64,000 nucleotides of DNA, taken from assembly GCF_900197575.1 (NCBI RefSeq), contig NZ_FZLN01000002.1, positions 248,001-312,000 of the forward strand, in the 5' to 3' direction. The stretch comes from Acinetobacter apis (GTDB taxonomy: Bacteria; Pseudomonadota; Gammaproteobacteria; Pseudomonadales; Moraxellaceae). The notes under the pieces are model-generated. The model was not told the origin of the DNA. It worked only from the letters and a program-made list of their open reading frames with translations, and ran no database searches. The translations under genes were made by a program, and so were the position numbers. Below are positions 53,288 through 63,827 of the stretch, in pieces; positions within the stretch are counted from its first letter, which is position 1; every line of letters starts with the position of its first letter.

Positions 53288-54022
53288 ATGAGCACAATAA
53301 TCACACGTGAAATTGAATATACTGCAAATGATGGCAAACAACTCATTGGATTTTTTGCGGCACCCAGCACCAAACATCCTGTGGCAGGTATTTTAGTTGG
53401 ACCAGAATGGTGGGGTCGTAATGAATATGTTGTACAGCGTGCTAAAGAATTGGCTGAACAAGGCTATGCCACTTTAGCCATTGATATGTATGGTGACAAA
53501 CAAACCACTGAAAATGCAACTGAAGCATATGATTTAATGATGGAAACTTTTGCAGAACCAAATACATTACTTAACCGTGCTAATGCGGCCTTGGCAACAC
53601 TTGCTGCACAACCTGAGGTTGATCCTGAACGCCTAGCTGCTGTAGGTTTTTGTTTTGGGGGTAAAATTGCATTGGAGCTTGCACGTGCAGGTGCACCCAT
53701 TCATGTGGCAGCATCTTTTCATGGGACATTACAAACCAACAATCCAGCCAAAGCCGGTGTAGTTAAAGCTGATGTCTTGGTCTGCCATGGTGCAGATGAC
53801 AGCATGGTGAGCCTAGATGATGTTGAGCAAATTCGTAAAGAGCTTGAAGATGCACAGGTCAGCCATGAAATTTTGGTTTTAGAACATGCAAAACACGGCT
53901 TTACCAATCCAAAATCAGACGAACGTGCTAAAAATGCAGGTGTTGACTTAGCCTATAATGCCGAAGCAGAACACAAAAGCTTTGCAGCATTAGATGCCCT
54001 TTTAAAGAAACGCTTGGCTTAA
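53288..54022 (+). CDS. dienelactone hydrolase family protein
   Basis: A 244-residue cytoplasmic alpha/beta hydrolase. It has the Cys nucleophile elbow GFCFGG, Asp in CHGADDSMVS and His in HAKHGFTNP, the Cys-His-Asp triad of dienelactone hydrolases. Family members act on dienelactones in chloroaromatic breakdown or on other lactones/esters. No aromatic-degradation genes are nearby, so the substrate is unknown. AAGG lies about 8 bases before the ATG. Confidence 0.88.
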   Translation: MSTIITREIEYTANDGKQLIGFFAAPSTKHPVAGILVGPEWWGRNEYVVQRAKELAEQGYATLAIDMYGDKQTTENATEAYDLMMETFAEPNTLLNRANAALATLAAQPEVDPERLAAVGFCFGGKIALELARAGAPIHVAASFHGTLQTNNPAKAGVVKADVLVCHGADDSMVSLDDVEQIRKELEDAQVSHEILVLEHAKHGFTNPKSDERAKNAGVDLAYNAEAEHKSFAALDALLKKRLA

Positions 54023-54165
54023 TTTATATTTGCGTTTTACCATCTTTATATCGATATGATGTAAAGGTGGTGCTGCCCTTTAATCATTCAAATAATCATA
54101 CCGCTCTTTACAACAACATTCCTATTTTGAATTATACTTTGCATCTCTTCACGCTTTGAGTTGCT

Positions 54166-55221
54166 ATGCCTTCATTCTCTTTTTCAGATGCACTTTTAAC
54201 TTGGTTTGATCAACATGGTCGACATGATTTGCCATGGCAAGTCAAAGATAACCCATACCATGTATGGGTATCTGAAATTATGTTACAGCAAACCCAAGTC
54301 AAAACTGTGCTGAAATACTTTGATCGTTTTATAACACGCTTCCCGACGGTCGCAGCATTGGGTCAGGCATCATGGGATGATGTTGCTCCTTATTGGGCAG
54401 GACTTGGATATTATGCGCGGGCTAGAAATCTACATAAAGCTGCTGTACAAATACATGCACAGAATGATCAATTTCCTGAAACTTTAGACGGATGGATGCG
54501 TTTATCAGGCATTGGACGTTCAACTGCAGGGGCAATGATGTCTTTAGGTTTACGTCAATATGGCGTCATTATGGATGGTAATGTCAAACGTGTTTTGTCA
54601 CGATTTTTAGCCATTGATGATGATTTAAGTCAAACAGCACATGAACGGCACATGTGGCAAATTGCTGAATCATTTTGCCCAACAAAACGTAATGCAGATT
54701 ACACCCAAGCCATTATGGATTTAGGTGCGACAATCTGTACACCTAAAAAACCATTGTGTCTTTACTGTCCAATGCAAACCCATTGCAAAGCCTATTTACA
54801 AGGTATAGAACATTTAATCCCATTCAAAAAAAGTAAAAAACCAACGCCTATACGCACAGGTCATGTTGTGATATTTCAAAATGCTACAGGCCAGTGGCTT
54901 TGGCAACAACGCCCATCACTTGGCTTATGGGGTGGCTTATGGTGCTTGCCAATTTTTGAACATGAAGATGATTTACATACCACTTGTCCAAACCTTCCCT
55001 TCACTTTGCCAACCAGTGAATTTGAAATTCAACATAGCTTTACGCATTTCACATGGCTTTTAAAAGTTCATTGTATTAGTGTAGATGATACTTTGCTTGA
55101 GCATTTACAAGCACAAGACCAACTGTTATGGCAATGGCTATCTACACAAGATGCCATCAATAAAGGTATTCCAACCGCCATGCAAAAACTGATTAAACAT
55201 ACACCATCTTCAAAAATATGA
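54166..55221 (+). CDS. mutY: A/G-specific adenine DNA glycosylase
   Basis: Removes adenine mispaired with 8-oxoguanine. The 351-residue protein has the N-terminal HGRHDLPWQ and VSEIMLQQTQV, helix-hairpin-helix LSGIGRSTAGA, catalytic Asp in VIMDGNVKRVLSR, and the [4Fe-4S] set C-x6-C-x2-C-x5-C in ICTPKKPLCLYCPMQTHC. The C-terminal NUDIX-like part (about 228-350, RPSLGLWGGLWCLP) reads 8-oxoguanine. It overlaps the next gene by four bases (ATGA). Confidence 0.96.
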   Translation: MPSFSFSDALLTWFDQHGRHDLPWQVKDNPYHVWVSEIMLQQTQVKTVLKYFDRFITRFPTVAALGQASWDDVAPYWAGLGYYARARNLHKAAVQIHAQNDQFPETLDGWMRLSGIGRSTAGAMMSLGLRQYGVIMDGNVKRVLSRFLAIDDDLSQTAHERHMWQIAESFCPTKRNADYTQAIMDLGATICTPKKPLCLYCPMQTHCKAYLQGIEHLIPFKKSKKPTPIRTGHVVIFQNATGQWLWQQRPSLGLWGGLWCLPIFEHEDDLHTTCPNLPFTLPTSEFEIQHSFTHFTWLLKVHCISVDDTLLEHLQAQDQLLWQWLSTQDAINKGIPTAMQKLIKHTPSSKI

Positions 55222-55793
55222 AAATAAATTCAACGCAAATACGTACTGTTCAATCGTTATTATGGATTGGATTGCTCTTGTGCATGACAGCATGTACAAC
55301 AAAGCGTCCGCTTACCCAAAAAACAACCTCTCCTATCTTGCAACAGCAACGTATTGATTTAAAAAACATACCATTAAGCCCAATTTTACCTCTGCCTGTT
55401 GCAGGTGTTTCGCGTCAGCAATTGACAGATACATGGGGTGCAGCACGGAGTGCTGGACGGCGTCACGAAGGTGTAGATATTATGGCTCCACGTGGAACAC
55501 CCGTATATAGTACGACCGTAGGTATTGTTTCAGGATTACAAAGTAACCCCTTAGGTGGCAATGTGGTGTGGATCCTTGGACCAAGTGGTTCTTGGCATTA
55601 TTATGCACATTTAGACCGTCACAAACGTGGGTTGGCTGTCGGAGACATGGTAAAAGCAGGCGATTTGATCGGATATGTTGGCAACAGTGGAAATGCCAAG
55701 TACACTGCAAGTCATTTACATTACGGTATTTATTTACAAGGTAAAGGTCGTGGTGCAGTCAATCCTTTTCCTTATTTACATGGTGATTTTTAA
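55218..55793 (+). CDS. M23-family (LytM) peptidoglycan hydrolase lipoprotein
   Basis: A 191-residue envelope protein with a signal peptide and lipobox (LLCMTAC, Cys at about residue 26). The M23 domain (about 75-190) keeps the zinc-site pattern: H and D in RRHEGVDIMAP and HxH in SHLHYGIY, so it should be an active endopeptidase rather than a degenerate NlpD/EnvC activator. There is no LysM domain. It overlaps mutY by four bases and the next gene by one, an operon with DNA repair that has no obvious functional link. Confidence 0.88.
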   Translation: MKINSTQIRTVQSLLWIGLLLCMTACTTKRPLTQKTTSPILQQQRIDLKNIPLSPILPLPVAGVSRQQLTDTWGAARSAGRRHEGVDIMAPRGTPVYSTTVGIVSGLQSNPLGGNVVWILGPSGSWHYYAHLDRHKRGLAVGDMVKAGDLIGYVGNSGNAKYTASHLHYGIYLQGKGRGAVNPFPYLHGDF

Positions 55794-56038
55794 TGTCAGA
55801 TCATTTAATTGAACGTTTAATTGCATTTGCAGAATCAGGGAATCAGCAAAAAGTGACACTGTCATCGGCAGTACATCAAGGCTGGATTATGGAAGTTGCT
55901 GAACAAGGTATTTTACTCAGTACAGGATTTCAAGAAAAAACCGGCAAAGACATGTGGTTTTCCTTTAAGGACTTACAACAAGCAGAACTTGCCTATTGGG
56001 ATAGCAAAACCAGTCAATGGGTTGCTTTTACGCTTTAG
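55793..56038 (+). CDS. small hypothetical protein, 81 residues
   Basis: A soluble, mildly acidic 81-residue protein (MSDHLIERLIAFAESGNQ...), probably alpha+beta, with the segment MWFSFKDLQQAELAYWD. Its ATG overlaps the stop of the M23 gene (TAATG), so translation is coupled. No family recognised. The co-translation suggests but does not show a link to cell-wall hydrolysis. Confidence 0.75.
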   Translation: MSDHLIERLIAFAESGNQQKVTLSSAVHQGWIMEVAEQGILLSTGFQEKTGKDMWFSFKDLQQAELAYWDSKTSQWVAFTL

Positions 56039-56056
56039 CAATAAGGTTATTTGATC

Positions 56057-56617
56057 ATGTCTCATTCTATTCAGCGCTGCGCATGGTGTACCAATGATCC
56101 GATTTACATTGCCTATCACGATGAAGAGTGGGGAAAACCCTTATATGATGAGCAAGCCCTTTTTGAACTGCTATGTTTAGAAGGTCAACAAGCTGGTTTA
56201 GCTTGGATCACGGTTTTAAAAAAAAGAGCTTGTTATCGCAAGCACTTTTTTCAATATACTGTTGCTGAAATTGCAGCATTCACAGATCAAGACATAATGG
56301 CAAAGCTAACAGATCAGGGATTGATTCGTCATCGGCTTAAATTAATGTCTATTCGGGACAATGCCATTGCATGGCAACAGCTTAAACATCAACATGGTGA
56401 TATGTCAGCATGGCTTTGGACATTTACACATCAGCCTATTCAAAACAATGATATTCCTGACCATCATCATATTCCAACATCGACCAAAGAAAGTGTTCAG
56501 CTTTCCAAACAACTCAAAAAACATGGCTTTAAGTTTGTAGGTCCAACCATTTGTTATGCATTTATGCAAGCATCTGGTATGGTCAATGATCATGAAAACC
56601 ACTGCCCATTTAAATAA
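56057..56617 (+). CDS. tag: DNA-3-methyladenine glycosylase I
   Basis: Excises 3-methyladenine from alkylated DNA. The 186-residue protein has the Tag signature RCAWCTNDPIYIAYHDEEWG, with zinc-site residues near both ends (C in RCAWC and H/C in NDHENHCPF), plus ELLCLEGQQAGLAWITVL and KFVGPTICYAFMQASGMVNDH. I use the ATG at 56057, with AAGG about 10 bases upstream, over the TTG at 56051. It is the fourth gene in the mutY-M23-small-protein run. Confidence 0.95.
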   Translation: MSHSIQRCAWCTNDPIYIAYHDEEWGKPLYDEQALFELLCLEGQQAGLAWITVLKKRACYRKHFFQYTVAEIAAFTDQDIMAKLTDQGLIRHRLKLMSIRDNAIAWQQLKHQHGDMSAWLWTFTHQPIQNNDIPDHHHIPTSTKESVQLSKQLKKHGFKFVGPTICYAFMQASGMVNDHENHCPFK

Positions 56618-56689
56618 ATTCCATCACAGTTTGAATGTCATTGATTTATAATTTATGGTTAATATTCACAACTTATCTCCCCCAACACC

Positions 56690-57145
56690 ATGATCGAACC
56701 TGCCCAAATACAAGACTGCGCTGATATTATTTACGTCATTCAAAAAAGTATTTTATCTTGTGTTTTAGATCATCAAAATAACACACAAATCATTGCAGAT
56801 TGGCTTGCCAATAAAACTGTAGAACAGCTCAGTTCATGGATGCAACACAACCCCTCTTATGTATACCGAGATCAACAGCAGCGTATTATTGCTTTTATTT
56901 TATTTTCTAAACAAGGTGACATATTATTAAATTATGTACTGCCTGAAGGCCAACACCAAGGTATTGGCTCACAACTGATTGCGCAGGTCAGATATCACCT
57001 ACAACAACTTTCTATTACTCAAATATGTGTTGAATCGACATTGACTGCAGCACCTTTTTATCAAAAACAAGGGTTTATTCATGTCGCTAATTTATATGAT
57101 AATCACGAAATTTATGCTTATAAAATGGTTCAATTTATTTATTAG
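56690..57145 (+). CDS. GNAT-family acetyltransferase
   Basis: A 151-residue GCN5-related N-acetyltransferase. The acetyl-CoA pyrophosphate loop is visible in LNYVLPEGQHQGIGSQLIAQV and the C-terminal strand in APFYQKQGFIHVANLY. Substrate unknown. It converges with a second GNAT gene of the RimJ/RimL type. Confidence 0.85.
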   Translation: MIEPAQIQDCADIIYVIQKSILSCVLDHQNNTQIIADWLANKTVEQLSSWMQHNPSYVYRDQQQRIIAFILFSKQGDILLNYVLPEGQHQGIGSQLIAQVRYHLQQLSITQICVESTLTAAPFYQKQGFIHVANLYDNHEIYAYKMVQFIY

Positions 57146-57176
57146 TATTTAGTAATATACATCAAGGTATTGCAAA

Positions 57177-57704
57177 CTATGCACAAAAACGCTGTGTTAC
57201 ATGGTGAATCTTATAGATTTGTGCATTAAATTTTGAACATACAGTATAACCATTTCTCACACCGCCCAAAGACAATGCAATTTTTTGGCTCGCTAAATTT
57301 TCTTCAGCCACCAAATAAGTGAACTGCTCAATTTCTAGCTCTAAAGCTGCCCATTCAATTAAAGCTTGTACAGCCGCTTTACCAAAGCCTTCGCTATGGC
57401 GCTCTTCTTTAATCCAAATGCCTACGCGTGGATCAATTGCAATACGATGTAAACCAACTAAACCTAAAAACTCATTGGTTTTACGTTCACGTACTGCAAA
57501 CACAATTTCTAAGCCTTTTTTTAAATTATCCGCCCAACGTCGATACACTTTTTCAAAGTCATAAACGTCTTTGGGTGGATCCCAACTCATAAATTTTGCA
57601 AGGTTTGGGGTGACGGCAGCAAAGGCCTCTTCTACATCATAATCGCTAAACACACGTAACACGACTTGTTCTGATGTAATCTCTACATTATCTCTTAAAA
57701 TCAT
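57177..57704 (-). CDS. RimJ/RimL-like GNAT acetyltransferase
   Basis: A 175-residue GNAT protein of the type that acetylates protein N termini or small amines: N-terminal VEITSEQVVLRVFSDYDVEEAF, then FLGLVGLHRI, WIKEERHSEGFGKAAVQALIEWA (CoA loop RHSEGFGKAA) and NLASQKIALSLGG. The exact substrate cannot be inferred. It stands alone. Confidence 0.85.
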   Translation of the reverse strand: MILRDNVEITSEQVVLRVFSDYDVEEAFAAVTPNLAKFMSWDPPKDVYDFEKVYRRWADNLKKGLEIVFAVRERKTNEFLGLVGLHRIAIDPRVGIWIKEERHSEGFGKAAVQALIEWAALELEIEQFTYLVAEENLASQKIALSLGGVRNGYTVCSKFNAQIYKIHHVTQRFCA

Positions 57705-57828
57705 AACGACTTGACTATTCTAATTCGGATATGCTCAGACTAAGCTCAAATTATGACAATTCATTGACCACAAGATGATATGATCCAAAATAATATAAAC
57801 CGTAACAATTGAGATACTTAAATTAATC

Positions 57829-57852
57829 AAACCCGAAAATAATTTCGGGTTT
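57829..57852 (-). terminator. terminator after dapB
   Basis: AAACCCGAAA / TTTCGGGTTT stem with a 4-base loop, 18 bases beyond the dapB stop on the minus strand. Confidence 0.8.
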
Positions 57853-57869
57853 ATGTATATTTTGTAAAC

Positions 57870-58706
<837 letters not shown>

Positions 58707-58756
58707 TTACTGAACTTACTATAGCAAAACTCAGACAGATCGTGTTTCTGAAAATA

Positions 58757-58784
58757 AAAAACCTGCCAATTGAGGCAGGTTTTT
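58757..58784. terminator. terminator between dnaJ and dapB
   Basis: AAAAACCTGCC / GGCAGGTTTTT stem with a 6-base loop. It terminates dnaJ on the minus strand with a T-rich tail. Confidence 0.9.
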
Positions 58785-58798
58785 GAAAGTACATGCTA

Positions 58799-59914
58799 TT
58801 AATCAAAAATACGATCAAAGAATGATTTCTTTTTTTCACTTGAATGCGTTTCGTTGCCATCAATGGTGCTTTGTAGTTCTTTTAACAACTCGCGTTGGCG
58901 TGCGGTTAAATTAACTGGTGTTTCAACCACAACACGACACAGCAAATCACCCACCATGCTTGCACGAACAGGACGAACGCCTTTACCACGCAATCTAAAC
59001 ACTTTACCGTTTTGTGTTCCTTCAGGAATCTTCAAGCTTAAACGGCTGTCTAGTGTTGGAATTTCAACTTCTTTACCAAGTGCAGCGTCCACAATATTAA
59101 TTGGGACATCCATATACAAATCTGCACCATCACGTTGAAAAATTTCATGCTCACGAACAGCCACTTCAACATATAAGTCGCCTGACTGACCGTTACGAAT
59201 CGCTTCGCCTTTACCATTTAAACGAACACGGTCGCCATTATCTACCCCTGCTGGGATAGTCACTTCAAGCGTTTGCTGACGGTCTTTTACACCTGAGCCA
59301 TGACATGTTTTACATGGGTTTTTAATGATTTTACCTTGCCCATGACATGTGCTACAAGTTTGCTGTACAGCAAAGAACCCTTGCTGGATACGTACCTGTC
59401 CTTGTCCATGACAAGTTTTACAGGTTTCAACATCATTCGGGTTTTCTGAGCCTTTACCATCACAGGTATTACATGGCGCAGGCGCAGTGAAGGTAATGGT
59501 TTTTTTCACGCCTTTTACCGCTTCTTCAAGCGATAACTCTAATACATAGCGTAAATCTGCACCTTGGCGTTGTCTTTGTTGTGAACGACCCCCACCACCA
59601 AATGCACCACCGAAAATATCGCCAAACTGGCTAAAAATATCATCTGCACTAAAGCCGCCATGACCACCGCCCCCGCCGCCAAAGCCACCTTCGAATGCAT
59701 TATGACCCATACGGTCATACATGCTGCGCTTTTCTGAATTCGACAGCACTTCGTAAGCTTCAGTGGCTTCTTTAAATTTTTCTTCAGCTTCAGGGTTATC
59801 TGGATTGCGGTCAGGATGATACTTCATCGCCAATTTACGATAGGCTTTTTTAATTTCATCATCACTTGCGGTTTTAGCGGTTCCTAAAACTTCATAATAA
59901 TCTCGTTTAGCCAT
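58799..59914 (-). CDS. dnaJ: chaperone protein DnaJ
   Basis: Hsp40 co-chaperone that stimulates DnaK ATPase activity and binds unfolded proteins. The 371-residue type I DnaJ has the J domain with HPD in [11 protein letters not shown], a Gly/Phe region (about 76-100), the four zinc-finger repeats [24 protein letters not shown] and CKTCHGSG, and the client-binding C-terminal domains. dnaK is not in this window, and upstream lies an unrelated membrane protein gene. Confidence 0.98.
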   Translation of the reverse strand: MAKRDYYEVLGTAKTASDDEIKKAYRKLAMKYHPDRNPDNPEAEEKFKEATEAYEVLSNSEKRSMYDRMGHNAFEGGFGGGGGGHGGFSADDIFSQFGDIFGGAFGGGGRSQQRQRQGADLRYVLELSLEEAVKGVKKTITFTAPAPCNTCDGKGSENPNDVETCKTCHGQGQVRIQQGFFAVQQTCSTCHGQGKIIKNPCKTCHGSGVKDRQQTLEVTIPAGVDNGDRVRLNGKGEAIRNGQSGDLYVEVAVREHEIFQRDGADLYMDVPINIVDAALGKEVEIPTLDSRLSLKIPEGTQNGKVFRLRGKGVRPVRASMVGDLLCRVVVETPVNLTARQRELLKELQSTIDGNETHSSEKKKSFFDRIFD

Positions 59915-60017
59915 GGTAGGCGACGCTCCTCACGGAAATTCAAAATACAGTAATTGACGAGTTACGTGGGGGTTTGAAGCTATTTTTACAAGGCTTATTT
60001 CAATAAATAATATTTTA

Positions 60018-60395
60018 TTAAAAAACTGCTTTATTTTTCAGGTATTTGAAAAAACCTTTTACAAAAGCATTCAATAAAATCATCCATGCAATGAATAAAA
60101 ATATAATGCCAACAACTGTACATGCTGTAACCCACTGATATGCATCCCAAGTATAAAAATGCAAAGGAATCAGCCACAGTCCCCCAAAAAGCGTAATACA
60201 AATAAATAATAGCACATGGCGCATGACCCATAATGCTTGCGCTTGGATCCAAACTTCTGCATTGGCAGATTGTGCAACTCTTGCTGACATAAAATAAGCA
60301 AGGACACCACTGACCACAGTAAACAGTGTTAAAAACATAAAAATATATGCCCATGTCATCAAACGGCGTTGCTGAGCAATATGATTTGTTCCCAT
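60018..60395 (-). CDS. three- or four-helix membrane protein of unknown function
   Basis: A 125-residue protein starting MGTNHIAQQRRLMTWAY with three to four hydrophobic segments (about 15-38, 58-80, 85-110), a layout like the DUF4870-type small membrane proteins, but I cannot assign it with certainty. The frame extends five codons to 60410; the ATG at 60395 looks natural. It lies upstream of dnaJ on the same strand with about 100 bases between. Confidence 0.6.
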   Translation of the reverse strand: MGTNHIAQQRRLMTWAYIFMFLTLFTVVSGVLAYFMSARVAQSANAEVWIQAQALWVMRHVLLFICITLFGGLWLIPLHFYTWDAYQWVTACTVVGIIFLFIAWMILLNAFVKGFFKYLKNKAVF

Positions 60396-60767
60396 ATTTT
60401 TTTTAACCAAATTTGCTGATTCTGTCTCATGCGAAAAACAGCAAACTTTCCCTTTATTAGATGTTATAAAATCAACCTTCTAGTATAAGAGGTTTTTGTT
60501 GTTTTAGCATCTAATTTGCATGAAAAATAAGACAAATAATAGAGAGTTTTATAGGGCAAATGTAAACTTATATTTCTCAAATTTAAGCGATATTCCGCTA
60601 TGATATAAATTCAGGGACAAGGCAAGATTTGTATGTGTGATGCTAGACCATTGGCTAAAGATTTTTCATTTTATTTTTGCTATGGTTAATCCAATTATTC
60701 AGGACTTAATAATTGAATCATCACTGTCTTAATTCGATAAAATCATACTCAAATAAAGGAATTTATT
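60396..60767. other. 372-bp intergenic region before ppc
   Basis: Divergent spacer holding the promoters of ppc and of the membrane protein gene. ATTAGATG (60456-60463) and CATCTAAT (60508-60515) are an 8-bp inverted repeat 44 bases apart. A -10-like TATGATATAA lies near 60599. No gene or RNA is recognised. Confidence 0.5.
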
Positions 60768-63458
60768 ATGGCACAAAGTATCGATGCTCCGTTACGCGAT
60801 GATGTACGCCTTCTTGGTAACCTGCTTGGAGATAATCTCAAACGGCATGTTGGTGAAGACTTATTTAATCAAGTTGAGCAAATTCGTGCATTAGCAAAAG
60901 GCGCTAGCGATGGTGATATCGAAGCAGAAAAACAGCTTGAGCAGTTGTTTTTAAATTTAGAAGATGATGCATTTCTACCGCTTACACGTGCATTTACCCA
61001 TTTTTTAAATTTTGCCAATATTGCAGAACAATACCACGTGGTTCGTGGCCGTCGTGCAGCAGAGTTTGATGATCAAAAAGCATCACCCAATCCATTGGGA
61101 CCATTGTTTGACAAACTTCAAGAACATCATATTGATCAGGAGCAAGTCTTTCAGCAAGTTTGCGATTTAAACATTGAGCTGGTATTAACCGCTCACCCGA
61201 CGGAAGTCAGCCGTCGAACGCTTATTCAAAAATACGACAACATTAACCGTTGCCTTGAAACGCTTGATCAAAAAAAATTAACCCCACAGCAAAAAATTAA
61301 AGTCGTTGAAAACTTAAAACATCTAATTTGTTCTGCATGGCATACCGATGAAATTCGTCAGCAACGCCCAACCCCACTCGATGAGGCAAAATGGGGCTTT
61401 ACTGTCATTGAACAAACATTGTGGAAAGCAGTTCCTCGCTTTATTCGAGAATTAGGCGATTTGGTCGAAGAGAAATTTGGTAAACGGTTGCCAATTGATA
61501 CAGCACCGATTCGTTTTGCATCATGGATGGGCGGTGACCGCGATGGAAACCCAAATGTAACTCACAAAATCACACAACAAGTATTGTGGTTTTCTCGCTG
61601 GCAAGCCACTGACTTATACTTAAGAGATTTAGAAAGTTTAAGATGGGAACTGTCTATTCAAGAATGTACTCCTGAATTAAGACAAGCTTTAGGCAATGAC
61701 CATGTCGAACCTTATCGTGAATATTTACGAGCAACACGTGAACGCTTATTGGTGACTCGTCAATGGTTGGCTGACCAATTACAAGGTAAAAATCCAAAAG
61801 ATGACCCACGCCTCATCCGTGATCGAAGTGATCTGCTTGATCCATTGATGTTGTGCTATAACTCGTTGGTAGAATGCAACTTATCTGAAATTGCAGATGG
61901 TAATTTATTAGATTTCATCCATCGTGTGCACTGCTTCGGTATCGAATTATTAAAGCTTGATATTCGACAAGAATCAGGTCGTCATCGCCAAGCTATATCA
62001 GCAATTACTGAATATTTAGGTTTAGGTAACTTTGAAACTTGGACAGAGCAAGCCAAACAAAACTTCCTATTAAATGAATTACAAAGCAAACGCCCACTTT
62101 TGCCACGTTTTATTAATGAAACAGAAGAAACCCTGCTCATTAACCATCCTGATGTAAAAGAAGTTTTTGCAACCATGCGTACTTTGGCAAAACAACCTAA
62201 AGAATCTTTAGGTGCGTATGTCATTTCTATGGCTGAATATCCAAGTGATGTACTAGCCGTCTTATTGCTACAAAAAGAAGCAGGTATTCAGCATCCGCTT
62301 CGCGTTGTACCTTTGTTTGAAACACTCAAAGATCTAGACGGCGCAGCAAAAACCATGGATGTATTATTTAACATGCAATGGTATAAGCAGCATGTGAATG
62401 GCAAACATGAAGTGATGATTGGCTACTCAGACTCCGCCAAAGATGCAGGCTTTATGTCTGCGAATTGGGCACAATACCGTGCACAAGAAGAACTGACTGC
62501 AGTTGCAAAACAACATGGTATTCAATTGACATTATTCCATGGTCGTGGCGGTTCAATTAGCCGTGGTGGTGCGCCAACACAGCAAGCACTATATTCACAA
62601 CCACCTGGTTCTATTTCAGGTGCAATTCGTGTGACTGAACAAGGTGAAATGATCCGATTTAAGTTTGGTGTGGAAGATATTGCGCTGCAAAACCTTGAAA
62701 TTTACACTGCAGCCACCTTAGAAGCCACCTTACTGCCACCGCCTGTACCAAAACAAAAATGGCGTGACTTAATGGATCAAATGACTGAAACATCAGTTGA
62801 TTTGTATCGAAAAACAGTTCGTGAAAACCCTTATTTTGTGGAATATTTACGCACAGTCACGCCTGAACTTGAACTGCAAATGCTGCCATTGGGCTCACGT
62901 CCTGCAAAACGTAAAGTCAGCGGAGGCATTGAGTCATTGCGTGCTATTCCATGGGTATTTGCATGGACACAAATCCGCCTCATGCTGCCTGCATGGTTAG
63001 GCACAGGTGCTGCACTGGATGAAATTTTAGATGAAAACAAAAAAGCCGAGCTTGAAGAAATGCTCGACAATTGGCCGTACTTCAAGACATTGATTGATAT
63101 GCTTGAAATGGTGTTATCTAAATCAGATGCCGATGTGGCTTTGTATTATGAACGACGACTTACAGACAATGAAAATTTACGTACATTAGGCGATGAGCTT
63201 CGAGGGCGTTTACAAGATGCTATCGATACCTTGCTGAAAGTCAAAGGTGAATCTGAATTGCTCAGTCAAAATGAAGTACTTGATCAAGCCATGCGGGTGA
63301 GAAAAACCTATCTCATGCCACTGCATTTACTCCAAGCAGAACTGATGCGTCGACGTAGAGACTACTTAACCCATCATCAAGCTGAACATACGCCAATTGA
63401 TCATGCGCTCATGGTCAGTATTACAGGGATTGCAGCAGGCTTGCGTAACACAGGCTAA
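60768..63458 (+). CDS. ppc: phosphoenolpyruvate carboxylase
   Basis: Anaplerotic carboxylation of PEP to oxaloacetate. The 896-residue enzyme has the catalytic His in VLTAHPTEVSRRT, SWMGGDRDGNP, GYSDSAKDAGFMSA, the mobile loop HGRGGSISRGGAPTQQA, and the C terminus ITGIAAGLRNTG. Length is slightly above E. coli (883). AAGG lies 7 bases before the ATG. A strong terminator follows. Confidence 0.98.
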   Translation: MAQSIDAPLRDDVRLLGNLLGDNLKRHVGEDLFNQVEQIRALAKGASDGDIEAEKQLEQLFLNLEDDAFLPLTRAFTHFLNFANIAEQYHVVRGRRAAEFDDQKASPNPLGPLFDKLQEHHIDQEQVFQQVCDLNIELVLTAHPTEVSRRTLIQKYDNINRCLETLDQKKLTPQQKIKVVENLKHLICSAWHTDEIRQQRPTPLDEAKWGFTVIEQTLWKAVPRFIRELGDLVEEKFGKRLPIDTAPIRFASWMGGDRDGNPNVTHKITQQVLWFSRWQATDLYLRDLESLRWELSIQECTPELRQALGNDHVEPYREYLRATRERLLVTRQWLADQLQGKNPKDDPRLIRDRSDLLDPLMLCYNSLVECNLSEIADGNLLDFIHRVHCFGIELLKLDIRQESGRHRQAISAITEYLGLGNFETWTEQAKQNFLLNELQSKRPLLPRFINETEETLLINHPDVKEVFATMRTLAKQPKESLGAYVISMAEYPSDVLAVLLLQKEAGIQHPLRVVPLFETLKDLDGAAKTMDVLFNMQWYKQHVNGKHEVMIGYSDSAKDAGFMSANWAQYRAQEELTAVAKQHGIQLTLFHGRGGSISRGGAPTQQALYSQPPGSISGAIRVTEQGEMIRFKFGVEDIALQNLEIYTAATLEATLLPPPVPKQKWRDLMDQMTETSVDLYRKTVRENPYFVEYLRTVTPELELQMLPLGSRPAKRKVSGGIESLRAIPWVFAWTQIRLMLPAWLGTGAALDEILDENKKAELEEMLDNWPYFKTLIDMLEMVLSKSDADVALYYERRLTDNENLRTLGDELRGRLQDAIDTLLKVKGESELLSQNEVLDQAMRVRKTYLMPLHLLQAELMRRRRDYLTHHQAEHTPIDHALMVSITGIAAGLRNTG

Positions 63459-63480
63459 CCATCATTTAAAGCACATACCA

Positions 63481-63517
63481 TATAGAGAATAGCAAAAGCT
63501 ATTCTCTATATTTTTTT
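63481..63517 (+). terminator. rho-independent terminator of ppc
   Basis: TATAGAGAATAGC / GCTATTCTCTATA, a perfect 13-bp stem with an AAAA loop followed by seven T residues. The right arm overlaps the stop and last codons of the convergent RcnR-type gene. Confidence 0.93.
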
Positions 63518-63765
63518 AAAAGCTTGAAAAACTCATCAAGTTCTTCTGCCTCGTAATTGGCATCATGCAAAACATGATGTTTTAAATGCTCTTCAATTAA
63601 TTCATTCATCAGACCATTAACTGCCCCTTTAATTGCAGCCACCTGCTGTAATACATCTATGCACGAGGTTTCTTCATCCTGCATTTTCTTATTTACAGCT
63701 TGAATTTGACCTTGTAATCGCCCGACACGATTCAAAATTTTTTTGTTTGAATTTAAATGACCCAT
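63499..63765 (-). CDS. RcnR/DmeR-type metal-sensing repressor
   Basis: An 88-residue four-helix repressor of the CsoR/RcnR family. H3, C35, H60 and H64 are all present, the signature of the Ni/Co sensor RcnR (CsoR copper sensors have C-H-C, and formaldehyde FrmR lacks H3). Together with the divergent DmeF-like exporter this resembles the dmeR-dmeF pair of rhizobia, implying repression relieved by Co or Ni. Its last codons are embedded in the ppc terminator. AGGTG lies 6 bases before the ATG. Confidence 0.88.
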   Translation of the reverse strand: MGHLNSNKKILNRVGRLQGQIQAVNKKMQDEETSCIDVLQQVAAIKGAVNGLMNELIEEHLKHHVLHDANYEAEELDEFFKLLKKYRE

Positions 63766-63786
63766 CTAGACACCTGTACTCATCTC

Positions 63787-63813
63787 AATATACTATACCT
63801 AGTATAGTATATT
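63787..63813. promoter_or_regulatory. 27-bp inverted repeat, RcnR/DmeR operator candidate
   Basis: Twelve-base arms AATATACTATAC and GTATAGTATATT separated by CTA, centred in the divergent spacer. It resembles the AT-rich flanks of the DmeR operator (ATATAGTATAC...TATAGTATAT), though the central run of C is reduced to CC. Confidence 0.7.
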
Positions 63814-63827
63814 ATGTATTTCATGTT

